54,656 bases of DNA. Source: Candidatus Gastranaerophilales bacterium. Lineage in GTDB: Bacteria > Cyanobacteriota > Vampirovibrionia > Gastranaerophilales > Gastranaerophilaceae. Made by a program: the position numbers and the translations under genes. The stretch's first letter is position 1. Each line of letters begins with the position of its first letter. The stretch covers positions 1-54,656 of the forward strand of contig CALURE010000001.1 in the NCBI GenBank assembly GCA_944323095.1, given 5' to 3'. Below, one piece after another: positions 24,398-32,591 of this stretch. The notes under the pieces are model-generated. The model did no database searches and was not told the origin of the DNA. It was given only the letters and a program-made list of their open reading frames with translations.

Positions 24398-25697
24398 ATT
24401 AAGCAGCAGATTTAAAAAATCAAATATTTTAAAAGAGCAGCAGGAAGTCATTAAAGAGCCTGAACAGGAACTAAAGCCTGAAAATACAGATAAAGTTGAA
24501 AATAAAGATGATTTAATTCTTGATAATCCAGATTTTGATTATTCTGAAGTTCTTGATTTATTATTAGATAAAATAAATTCCATTCCTGTATGGTTTGAAT
24601 ATGAGAGTGCGAAACAAAAAGATCTGATAAAAAAATTTGTTGACAGCAGGAGCAATATTGCTGATGAAAGTAAAGAAAATCTGGTTGAAAAACTTTATAA
24701 AAGTGTAGTTGAATATGGACCGCTTAACTTTTTGCTTGAAAAAGAAAATGTTACATCTGTTTTTGTCAACAGTACAAATTCTGTTTATATAGAGATTAAC
24801 GGCAATATTTTAAATACTGAAATAAAGTTAAGTGTACCTGCGTTTAATTTTATTATAAAAAGTATTTCTTTTTTGTCTGAGCAAAACTTTAATATTCAGG
24901 CGGATGTTGTGAATTTTAAGGCAGGAGATATTTTTATTTCAATAATTCCGTCATCAATTTCACAAAGCGGTGCGATTTTAATTTTAAAAAAATCTGTATT
25001 AAGAACGCACGAGTTTTTAGTTGAAAAATCAATGATGACAAAAGAGATTTTTGATTTTCTTGTTTCTGTCATTTCTATGAAAAAAAATATTGTCATTGCA
25101 GGAAATATTAATACCGGCAAAACGACTCTGGCTGATGCTTTAATAAATTCTTGCCTGTGCGGCAGACGTTCTGCAGTTATTGAAGATGTTCCGCAATTAA
25201 TTTCATCATCCGAATCTATAATTAAATTTTTAGTTAATAACAATATAGCAGATCGGGAATTTGTAATTTCAACTATTTTGAAAATGTCGCCGGAATATAT
25301 TGTGACGGATTTAAATGAGCCTCTGGCTGATATTTTGGGTCGTGAAGGGCTGATTATGACTTTAAAAGCGGGTTCTGTAAGTGATGCTTTTTCAAAACTT
25401 GTTTGTGCGTATGCAGTATCAGCAAACTTGACTGAAAAATATGCCAAAAATAAAGTTTTATCTGAATTTGATTACATAGTTTATATTAATAAAAATAGCA
25501 GCGGATTGAGATATGTAAGTTCTATAGTAGAATTAAGCCCTGCAAGGACTGCAGCATTATCAATGAAGGAAATTGCCAAATTTGATGAGGATGATGGTTA
25601 TATTATTGATTTCCCGCAGCCTTTGACTTCAATTCGTGCTGATGCCGTGATTTCAGAAACAGGTTCGATGGCTTCACGCTTTTTAGATCAAAATTAG
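24381..25697 (+). CDS. CpaF/TadA-like secretion ATPase with eroded catalytic motifs
   Basis: The 438-residue protein aligns in order with CpaF: a charged N-terminal region, an N-terminal domain with VEYGPLNFLLEKENVTSVFVN (the CpaF GPL...D..VTEI.VN type block), then the ATPase core. Walker A is intact (GNINTGKTTL, 241-250). The Walker B region, usually GExRGxE, reads YIVTDLNEPLAD (306-317), and the histidine box, usually TxHA, reads MTLKAGS (326-332), so the catalytic Glu and His are not visible. ATP binding is likely retained but hydrolysis is doubtful. Start at 24381 has GGAAGG upstream and follows the CpaE stop by overlap. The last 95 bp overlap the convergent gene. Confidence 0.75.
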   Translation: MLQSSKLSSRFKKSNILKEQQEVIKEPEQELKPENTDKVENKDDLILDNPDFDYSEVLDLLLDKINSIPVWFEYESAKQKDLIKKFVDSRSNIADESKENLVEKLYKSVVEYGPLNFLLEKENVTSVFVNSTNSVYIEINGNILNTEIKLSVPAFNFIIKSISFLSEQNFNIQADVVNFKAGDIFISIIPSSISQSGAILILKKSVLRTHEFLVEKSMMTKEIFDFLVSVISMKKNIVIAGNINTGKTTLADALINSCLCGRRSAVIEDVPQLISSSESIIKFLVNNNIADREFVISTILKMSPEYIVTDLNEPLADILGREGLIMTLKAGSVSDAFSKLVCAYAVSANLTEKYAKNKVLSEFDYIVYINKNSSGLRYVSSIVELSPARTAALSMKEIAKFDEDDGYIIDFPQPLTSIRADAVISETGSMASRFLDQN

Positions 25698-26658
25698 TTT
25701 TTTGCCCGAGGTCGTTAAATATAGTTTTCAGTTTAGAATCATTAACGAAGCCTTTCGAAATTTGATCTATACCTGGATTTATGTATTCTTTCATAATTTT
25801 TTTGTCGACAAAATCGTTTACCGGATTTGCAAACAATATTAAAGAAGCAAAACCGCCGAGGGTTTTTAATAATTTGTTTTTAAAAATAAGTGAGGATTGA
25901 TATTCTTTGAGAGCTGTTCTTGTTGCCTGATATGAGTAATCACCTTCGTTGTACATTTCTTTCATTACCGGCAGAATGCGGTTGTATTTCCTGTAAATAC
26001 CTGAAGGTACAGCATGTTTGTTGTTGTTTTTTAAAGCTGTCATTATATCAAAAGTTTTTTCGGCATTTTCTGAGGCGAACTTAAGAACTCTTGACTCGTT
26101 TGAATGTAAAAGGTCGTATCTGCTTGTAAAAAGGTTAATGTATATCTTTTTTATTATATTTTTTGTTTTTTGTTCGTTTTTTCTGGCTTTAATTTTATTT
26201 TCAAGCGTATTTGCTACTATGTTTTTAAAATCTTCTTTACTTTTTAGAGCAAAGCCGTGAGCCTGATCAATTACATCTTTAGTGTGTTTATAAATTGCGT
26301 CTTTTGCATTTGTGCTGATTTTTGCTCCTGTGAATTTCGCAATAGGCGATACTGCATATTGACCGGCAAGGATTACCAGCGGGAGTGCTATTAATGATGT
26401 TAATCCCTGAAATACTGCCTGTTTAAGAGCTCTTTTGGCACTGGGATGATAATTGTCTTTATCATTTTTATATTTGTCATAAATGTCAGCTCCAAGATAC
26501 ATAAAGGTAGGTGCCCATAGAGCAGTCCCGAGTTTTGGCGCAATTTCCGATATTGCTGTTCCTAATTCGTTTGAATACGACATTAAAACAGGAATCGGTT
26601 TATTTAGAGGATCCTGATATTTTGTATTTTGAGTGTTTGTAGTTATCTGGCTGACCAC
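25603..26658 (-). CDS. Hypothetical protein with membrane segment, overlaps cpaF-like gene
   Basis: Unrecognised 351-residue protein. The N-terminus is polar (TTNTQNTKYQDPLNKPIPVL), then come ALWAPTFMYLGADIYDKY and a hydrophobic stretch GLTSLIALPLVILAGQYAVSPIAKF (about 90-114). A basic helical middle follows (KNEQKTKNIIKKIYINLF), then another hydrophobic stretch KTLGGFASLILFANPVNDF near 270. Style resembles the other lineage-specific helical membrane proteins in the window, without the Q/P-rich tail. Its 3' end lies inside the CpaF-like gene (95 bp antisense overlap). AGGGAATATTA-type start context has a weak ribosome site. Confidence 0.7.
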   Translation of the reverse strand: MVSQITTNTQNTKYQDPLNKPIPVLMSYSNELGTAISEIAPKLGTALWAPTFMYLGADIYDKYKNDKDNYHPSAKRALKQAVFQGLTSLIALPLVILAGQYAVSPIAKFTGAKISTNAKDAIYKHTKDVIDQAHGFALKSKEDFKNIVANTLENKIKARKNEQKTKNIIKKIYINLFTSRYDLLHSNESRVLKFASENAEKTFDIMTALKNNNKHAVPSGIYRKYNRILPVMKEMYNEGDYSYQATRTALKEYQSSLIFKNKLLKTLGGFASLILFANPVNDFVDKKIMKEYINPGIDQISKGFVNDSKLKTIFNDLGQKTNFDLKSVKPSNLFLKSRHQHELKSKAAGNQ

Positions 26659-26712
26659 TTAATATTCCCTTTTTGTAATTACATTATATTATAACCGTGA
26701 AAAAATTTTTTT

Positions 26713-26741
26713 TTGCCAGAAAATTTTTATTTAGTTATAAT
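26713..26741 (+). promoter_or_regulatory. Leaderless promoter of uvrB
   Basis: TTGCCA (26713-26718), 17-bp spacer, TATAAT (26736-26741). The -10 ends 8 bp before the ATG at 26750 and no Shine-Dalgarno lies between, so the mRNA should begin at or one to two bases before the start codon. Confidence 0.75.
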
Positions 26742-26749
26742 TTGGTTAT

Positions 26750-28744
26750 ATGGAGCGAAGATTTAAAATATCATCAAAATATAAACCTGCCGGAGATCAG
26801 CCTAAAGCTATAGAACAACTTGTTCAAGGGCTTGAAAGCGGAGATGATGCACAGACATTACTTGGAATAACAGGTTCAGGGAAAACATTTACAATTGCAA
26901 ATGTTATTGAAAGAGTGCAGAGGCCTACTCTTATTATCGCTCACAACAAAACCCTTGCTGCCCAGCTTTACAATGAGTTTAAAGAACTTTTTCCTGATAA
27001 TGCTGTGGAATATTTTATAAGTTATTATGATTATTATCAGCCTGAAGCGTATATCCCGAGAACTGACACTTTTATAGAAAAATCAGCTTCGATAAATGAG
27101 GAAATTGACAGACTTCGTCATAATGCAACAAGATGCCTTTATGAAAGAAATGATGTTATTATAGTCGCTTCTGTGAGTTGTATTTATGGCTTAGGGCTGC
27201 CTGAAAATTATTTTAAAGGGTCTGTCGAGCTGAATGTCGGTGATGAGATATCAAGGGATGACCTGCTCAAGCATCTCGTAAGCGTTCAGTATTCAAGAAA
27301 CGATCTTGTGCTTGAGCGTTCAACATTCCGCGCTCGCGGTGACATTGTTGAAATAATGCCTGCTTATGAAAAGATAATAACGCGGATATATTTTTTCGGC
27401 GATGAAATAGAAAAAATTGTCAGAATAGATAATGTGACGGGAGAAATTCTTGAAACTCCGGCAAAAGTTGTTATCTATCCTGCTGTGCATTATCTTTCTT
27501 ATGATGAAAATGTTGATGAAACGATTTCTTTAATAAGGCAGGAATTGCAGCAGAGACTTGCTGAACTTAACAGTGAAAATAAACTTGTAGAGGCGCAAAG
27601 ACTAGAGCAAAGGGTTAAATATGATATTGAAATGATAAAGGAGATGGGATATTGTTCAGGTATTGAAAATTATTCAAGGATTATTGAGCGACGTCCTCCG
27701 GGTTCTGCTCCGGCTACTTTACTGGATTATTTTCAAGGTGATTTCCTGACTGTAATTGATGAATCTCATGTTACGCTGCCACAGTTAAAAGGAATGTATC
27801 ACGGCGATTCTTCACGAAAAAATACATTAATAGAGTACGGGTTCAGGCTTCCGTGCGCAAGAGACAACAGACCTTTGAAAAATGATGAATTTTTCAAAAA
27901 AGTTCATCAAAAAATTTATATTTCTGCAACTCCCGGTGATTTTGAAAGAAAAACATCTGCTCAATTAGTTGAACAAATAATTCGTCCGACAGGGCTTGTT
28001 GATCCTAAAATTTCTGTTCGTCCTATAGAATCGCAAATAACTGACTTAAAAGATGAAATTAAAAAACGCGCAGAAAAAGATGAACGTGTTCTTATTACAA
28101 CATTGACTAAACGTATGGCTGAAGATTTAACTGATTTCTTTGTTCAGGAAGGTATTAAAGTCAGATATCTTCACAGTGAAATTCAATCACTTGAGCGTGT
28201 TGAAATCTTAAGGGATTTAAGACTCGGAGAATTTGATGTTTTGATAGGTGTCAATTTGCTCAGGGAAGGGCTTGATATTCCCGAAGTTTCTCTTGTTGCA
28301 ATTATGGATGCTGATAAAGAGGGTTTTTTACGTTCAGAAACAAGTTTAATTCAAACAATAGGCCGTGCTGCACGTAATGCATGCGGTGAAGTTATTATGT
28401 ACGCTGACAGAATGACGGAATCTATGGAAAAAGCAATTTCGGAAACCGAAAGACGACGTAAAATTCAGATTGAATATAATAAAAAATACGGAATTATTCC
28501 GCAGACAATTAAAAAGCCGATAGAAAATAATCTTCTGTCTCTTGTTGCAAGCTACAGGGATCTGGAGGATATTGTCGCAGAAGAAATGGTTGATTTAGGT
28601 ATTGAAAAGAAAGATTTGCCAAAATTAATAGACAAGCTTGAAAAAGATATGCATAAAGCTGCAAAAATCCTCGATTTTGAAAGAGCCGCGGAAATACGTG
28701 ACAAGTTAAAGAAACTCCGTGAAATGGCTGACAATGCAAAGTAG
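26750..28744 (+). CDS. uvrB: Excinuclease ABC subunit B
   Basis: UvrB verifies DNA damage in nucleotide excision repair after loading by UvrA and recruits UvrC. The 664-residue protein has Walker A GITGSGKTFTIANV (about 39-52), the beta-hairpin YYDYYQPEAYIPRTDTFIEK that inserts into DNA, the DESHVTLPQ motif II, helicase motifs V-VI (LLREGLDIPEV, QTIGRAARN) and a C-terminal UVR motif (DMHKAAKILDFERAAEIRD) for UvrC binding. Length matches the family. It is expressed from a leaderless promoter. uvrA and uvrC are not in the window. Confidence 0.97.
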   Translation: MERRFKISSKYKPAGDQPKAIEQLVQGLESGDDAQTLLGITGSGKTFTIANVIERVQRPTLIIAHNKTLAAQLYNEFKELFPDNAVEYFISYYDYYQPEAYIPRTDTFIEKSASINEEIDRLRHNATRCLYERNDVIIVASVSCIYGLGLPENYFKGSVELNVGDEISRDDLLKHLVSVQYSRNDLVLERSTFRARGDIVEIMPAYEKIITRIYFFGDEIEKIVRIDNVTGEILETPAKVVIYPAVHYLSYDENVDETISLIRQELQQRLAELNSENKLVEAQRLEQRVKYDIEMIKEMGYCSGIENYSRIIERRPPGSAPATLLDYFQGDFLTVIDESHVTLPQLKGMYHGDSSRKNTLIEYGFRLPCARDNRPLKNDEFFKKVHQKIYISATPGDFERKTSAQLVEQIIRPTGLVDPKISVRPIESQITDLKDEIKKRAEKDERVLITTLTKRMAEDLTDFFVQEGIKVRYLHSEIQSLERVEILRDLRLGEFDVLIGVNLLREGLDIPEVSLVAIMDADKEGFLRSETSLIQTIGRAARNACGEVIMYADRMTESMEKAISETERRRKIQIEYNKKYGIIPQTIKKPIENNLLSLVASYRDLEDIVAEEMVDLGIEKKDLPKLIDKLEKDMHKAAKILDFERAAEIRDKLKKLREMADNAK

Positions 28745-28749
28745 ATTAT

Positions 28750-29472
28750 TTATATAAGTTTTTCAGAGTTTTCTTTAGTCGTAATATTTTCATAGCTAAG
28801 CTGCGCAAGATAATGAGCAGTCATTGCTATTGTAAATATTGAAACTATACACCAGAAAAATATTGCAATCGGACTGGGAATTCCCCAGAACAGCCATATG
28901 ATATAGCTTACAGGTATTAATATAATTGCATCTGCAAGTATAATTTGAGGTATCATAAAAATTACGGCAATGAAAATATCAGCGCATGAATCAGATATGA
29001 TTTTTAAATTGTACGCATCAGGGATCCTGAAATGTTTGGCATAGCATAGATATCCTGTCAGGGTTATAGATGCAAATAAACCTCCGATAACAAATTTAAA
29101 TGCGATTAATACGTTTGATGCCGGAATGTAGGATTCTATCCAACCTGATATATAAATTGCAGCCCATCCACATACTGCAAATAACGGACCTAAAGCTACT
29201 GTTCCTTTTATCCCGTCCCAGAGCATTGAAAAAATATTAAAAGATGGTAATACTCTATCGCCACCTTTTTGAACATTTGAAGTGCATTTTATCATAAATC
29301 CGAAAAGCAGAAGATATGTAAATCCTGCGACAATCATAAATGTTGATGAGTTTGCCGAAAATTTCTCGTATAGATTTACACAATAAAATACAGGAATTGC
29401 AAAAATTATATATTTTAAAATTGCGTTATGATCCTGTATAGATTCTTCAAAAGCGTCTTTTATAGATGCCAT
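28750..29472 (-). CDS. Polytopic membrane protein, unknown function (DUF4013-like)
   Basis: The 240-residue protein has about six hydrophobic helices: ILKYIIFAIPVFYCV, FMIVAGFTYLLLFGFMI, TVALGPLFAVCGWAAIYI, LIAFKFVIGGLFASITLTG, IFIAVIFMIPQIILADAIILIPV and IAIFFWCIVSIFTIAMTA. GGDRVLPSFN between helices 2 and 3 resembles the short motif seen in DUF4013 membrane proteins. GGGAGAG lies upstream of the ATG. It converges with uvrB only 5 bp apart and has no visible terminator. No function can be assigned. Confidence 0.7.
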   Translation of the reverse strand: MASIKDAFEESIQDHNAILKYIIFAIPVFYCVNLYEKFSANSSTFMIVAGFTYLLLFGFMIKCTSNVQKGGDRVLPSFNIFSMLWDGIKGTVALGPLFAVCGWAAIYISGWIESYIPASNVLIAFKFVIGGLFASITLTGYLCYAKHFRIPDAYNLKIISDSCADIFIAVIFMIPQIILADAIILIPVSYIIWLFWGIPSPIAIFFWCIVSIFTIAMTAHYLAQLSYENITTKENSEKLI

Positions 29473-29552
29473 GGTTTAACTCTCCCATAAATATGTAATT
29501 TTTCTAATTTTAACATATATTACTGTTAATTACAATAAGTTTTTTAAAGGAA

Positions 29553-29703
29553 TTATATCGCAGTTCACACTAATTAGTTCTAATTTGTCACCCCTGAATT
29601 AAATTCAGTGCAGGCTCTGCACTCTTTTCAGGGGCTCACCGGTGTAAGATGCTGAAACAAATTCAGCATGACGTTTTTGTTTATAATTAGCCTTGCCATA
29701 TAA
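29553..29703. mobile_element. MITE-like element, degenerate copy 2
   Basis: The left end TTATATCGCAGTTCACAC matches the 14343 copy with one or two changes. The interior GTCACCCCTGAATTAAATTCAG, GCAGGCTCTG and a GCTGAAACAAATTCAGC hairpin follow the same order. The right end CCATATAA is a decayed version of the inverted repeat. It lies in the gap between the membrane-protein and histidine-kinase genes. Confidence 0.7.
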
Positions 29704-29710
29704 CCCCTTT

Positions 29711-30778
29711 TTAAGGTAAAATTATTGTAAATTTCGTTCCTTTTTGAAGCTTGCTTTCTAATTTGATTTTACCTTTAAGCATATTTACAAGCTCTTTTGT
29801 TATTGCAAGACCTAGGCCTGTTGAATTTTTATGCTGTCCGGCCTGCTCAAACTTTTCAAATATTTTTTTATGATATTTTTTATCAATACCTGTTCCGTTA
29901 TCTTCCACACACAGTATTGTTTTGTTTTTTTCTTTTACTAAACTTATTTTTATCTCTCCGTTCTCAGGTGTATATTTGACAGAATTGCTCACAAGGTTGA
30001 AAATAATTTGTTGAAATTTCAGATAGTCGGATTTTAGAGTTATATTTTCTACATCTTTAACAATATTCAGTTTTTTTGCAAGTATAAGCGGTTTTAATGT
30101 GTTAATTACTTCGTCAACGGCTGTTTTTGAATTGAATTCAGACAGGTTAACAGTAAGTGTGCCTGATTCTATTTTGGACATGTCAAGAATTTCATTAACC
30201 ATTCCAAGAAGATGTATTGAAGCAATTTTTATGTCATTTACATATTCTTTTTGTTTGTTGTTCAGCGTTCCGGTAAATTCACTATCGAGTAAATCAGAAA
30301 AACCTATTATGGAATTCAGCGGGGTGCGCAGCTCATGCGAAACATGCGATAAAAATTTTGACTTAACTTCTTCTGATTTTCTAATTTCAGAATTTATATT
30401 TTGTAATGCTTCAAGCTGAATTTTTATTATTTTGGAAATCTCAATATCTTTAGTAATTCCTGCAATTATTAATGCACAGGTTTTAAATATTTCCCTGTCA
30501 TAGTCCGTAAAATTTTTGCCTGTAATAATTAAAGTACCGTATTGAGTATTTTTTAGCAATAAATTTTCTTTTAAATATTCCCCTTTAATTTCCGAAATAT
30601 TTTTTATTTTAGGGTTGTAAGAGTAAATGAGTCTTTCAGGATTAGTGAAAAATATATATCCTGATTCAAAGTCTACCAGTTCTTTTAAAATTCCAAATAT
30701 TGATTGAGAAAAATTCTCCTCTGCCTGTATGTGAAAAAACTTGTTAATAATTTCAAAAGTTTGCACTAAATTTTTCAA
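29711..30778 (-). CDS. Soluble sensor histidine kinase
   Basis: The 355-residue protein has no membrane segment. Residues about 1-120 look like a small GAF/PAS-type sensory domain (GYIFFTNPERLIYSYNP). A HisKA dimerisation domain contains SHVSHELRTPLNSIIGF with the phosphorylated His. The ATPase domain shows the N box FNLVSNSVKYTP, G1 VEDNGTGIDKK, F box IFEKFEQAG and G2 STGLGLAITKEL. A cytosolic ligand or redox input is therefore likely. No response regulator is nearby, so it is an orphan. It is 3 bp downstream of hpt, the last gene of the long minus-strand operon, which could link it to nucleotide or proteostasis status. Confidence 0.9.
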   Translation of the reverse strand: MKNLVQTFEIINKFFHIQAEENFSQSIFGILKELVDFESGYIFFTNPERLIYSYNPKIKNISEIKGEYLKENLLLKNTQYGTLIITGKNFTDYDREIFKTCALIIAGITKDIEISKIIKIQLEALQNINSEIRKSEEVKSKFLSHVSHELRTPLNSIIGFSDLLDSEFTGTLNNKQKEYVNDIKIASIHLLGMVNEILDMSKIESGTLTVNLSEFNSKTAVDEVINTLKPLILAKKLNIVKDVENITLKSDYLKFQQIIFNLVSNSVKYTPENGEIKISLVKEKNKTILCVEDNGTGIDKKYHKKIFEKFEQAGQHKNSTGLGLAITKELVNMLKGKIKLESKLQKGTKFTIILP

Positions 30779-30781
30779 AAT

Positions 30782-31321
30782 TTACTCCAGATCAGATTTT
30801 TCAATATACCCGATATATTTGAGGTTTCTGTAATATCCGTCATAGTCCAGACCGTAGCCTATTAAAAATTTGTCATCAACTTCAAAACCGTAATAATCTG
30901 GTTCAATATCATTGACTCTTGCTGTTTTTTTGTCAAGAAGCGAGCAGAATTTTGTCGATTTTGTGTGGAAGTTGCAGTTCAAAAAATCCAGCAGGAATTT
31001 AGCTGTAAGCCCGGTGTCAACAATATCCTCAATTATAAGCACATTTTTGCCATTTAAATCAGGCAGAGAAATATCAACCGCATTTACTTTGCCTGACGTA
31101 CTTGTACCTCCGTTATAGCTTGAAAGCCTTATGAATTCCATTTTAAGCGGCATGTTCAGTTGTTTGGTCAGGTCAGTCATAAACATTACAGCACCTTTCA
31201 GAACGCATACCGTGTAAACTTCTTCATCACCGTAAAATCTGTTCATTTCATCTGCAAGTTCTTTAATACGTTTTTGAATTTGTTCTTCCGTAAATAGTAT
31301 TTTTAAATTTTTAATGTCCAT
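30782..31321 (-). CDS. hpt: Hypoxanthine phosphoribosyltransferase
   Basis: Salvages hypoxanthine/guanine using PRPP. The 179-residue protein has the type I PRTase core: VCVLKGAVMFMTDLT, the flexible loop LSSYNGGTSTSG, and the PRPP-binding motif VLIIEDIVDTGLTAKFL. The C-terminal KFLIGYGLDYDGYYRNL is the usual purine-contacting segment. It overlaps the end of tilS by 11 bp; tilS-hpt order is also standard in Firmicutes. Length is normal. Confidence 0.95.
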   Translation of the reverse strand: MDIKNLKILFTEEQIQKRIKELADEMNRFYGDEEVYTVCVLKGAVMFMTDLTKQLNMPLKMEFIRLSSYNGGTSTSGKVNAVDISLPDLNGKNVLIIEDIVDTGLTAKFLLDFLNCNFHTKSTKFCSLLDKKTARVNDIEPDYYGFEVDDKFLIGYGLDYDGYYRNLKYIGYIEKSDLE

Positions 31322-32591
31322 AATCAGCCCTCTTTTGTAATTTTAACATGTGTGTCGGAGTTTGCGCAACCTTTACTTTTTCACTTATGCCAAGTCCTGC
31401 TGCCCAGATGATTTCGTTTCCTTTGCATAGAAATATTAATTCATCTTTTTCGTGCTGCGGAATTTTTTTTTCATTCAGATATTTTTTTAATTTTTGCGTG
31501 CCATTTAATCCGAGAGGCTGAATTATATCGCCGTCTTTCCTGTGGCGCAGCGTAAAATTCACATTATCAGTATTGATATATGCGATAAATTCTTTATCAT
31601 CAGGGTATCGTTCTATTTTTTCGGCAAATGGTTCAATTGTAAATGTATAATTTTCAAAATTATACTCTCCGCAGCTGTTTATTGCAATTTCCAGTTTGCT
31701 TTTTTCTTTTTTTGTAATAACTTCGGTCTTTTTATCATTTACAAAAAGCCACATATTTTCTGCAAGAGAAATTGTTTTTCCTGATTTTGAATTTTTGTTT
31801 TCACAAACAAATTTTTGTATATCTTCAATTTTTTCTCTGTCATAATCAAGGCTGTGTTCGCAAAGAAGATTATAAATTATCCTCTTTTGCTCAACTTCAT
31901 CAGCCTGCAGGATGTTTGATGGAAGATATTTGTTTATGAGTCTGTAATCTTCCGTTGCAATTTCAGATAACGAATTTAAAGCATCTGAAACATTCGGATT
32001 AATTTTTTGCAGCAGCGGAATAACTTTATTCCTGATAAAATTACGTTTGTATTTTATATCACTGTTTGAGCTGTCAATATTAGGTGTTAAACCGTTTTCA
32101 CTGCAGTATTTTTCTATTTCTTCCCTTTTAGTTTTTAAAAGGGGTCTGTAAAATATATCTCTTTTTTCGGCAATCCCTTGAAGACCTGCAGTGCCTGTAC
32201 CTCTGATTATTCTATACAGAACAGTTTCTGCATTGTCATCAAAATTGTGTGCCGTAAAAACTACTTTTGAATTGAATTTTTCAGCACATCTTTTAAAAAA
32301 GTCGTATCTTGCTTGCCTTGCTGCAGTTTCAGTTTTTTGAACATCTGCCGGAAGATTTTCGCAATAGTATAAAATGCCGCGTGATAATGCAAATTTTTCA
32401 CAGTTTTGAGCCTCTTTTAGACTTTCTTTCCCGCGCCAGTTATGATTAAGATGGACTGCTGCAACATCAGCACCGAGTTTATTTAAAATATCTAAAAGAC
32501 ACATGGAATCATAGCCGCCAGAGAAACCCAATATGAATCTGCCCTTCAAATTATATTTCTCTATAAAAGATTTAACTCTTTCGCTTATCAC
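31311..32591 (-). CDS. tilS: tRNA(Ile)-lysidine synthetase
   Basis: Modifies C34 of the CAU-anticodon tRNAIle to lysidine, an essential decoding step. The 426-residue protein has the PP-loop GFSGGYDSMCLL (SGGxDS at 24-29), AVHLNHNWRG, and VFTAHNFDDNAETVLYRIIRGTG. The C-terminal TilS domain is present (LRHRKDGDIIQP, KKYLNEKKIP, IIWAAGLG). It begins 1 bp from the stop of the triple Clp-N gene and overlaps hpt, so it is inside the long operon. Confidence 0.95.
   Translation of the reverse strand: MISERVKSFIEKYNLKGRFILGFSGGYDSMCLLDILNKLGADVAAVHLNHNWRGKESLKEAQNCEKFALSRGILYYCENLPADVQKTETAARQARYDFFKRCAEKFNSKVVFTAHNFDDNAETVLYRIIRGTGTAGLQGIAEKRDIFYRPLLKTKREEIEKYCSENGLTPNIDSSNSDIKYKRNFIRNKVIPLLQKINPNVSDALNSLSEIATEDYRLINKYLPSNILQADEVEQKRIIYNLLCEHSLDYDREKIEDIQKFVCENKNSKSGKTISLAENMWLFVNDKKTEVITKKEKSKLEIAINSCGEYNFENYTFTIEPFAEKIERYPDDKEFIAYINTDNVNFTLRHRKDGDIIQPLGLNGTQKLKKYLNEKKIPQHEKDELIFLCKGNEIIWAAGLGISEKVKVAQTPTHMLKLQKRADYGH

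Noticed and set aside
24896..25447. 183-aa minus-strand ORF inside the CpaF-like gene
   Set aside because: The plus frame carries Walker A and CpaF blocks; the minus frame is a shadow.
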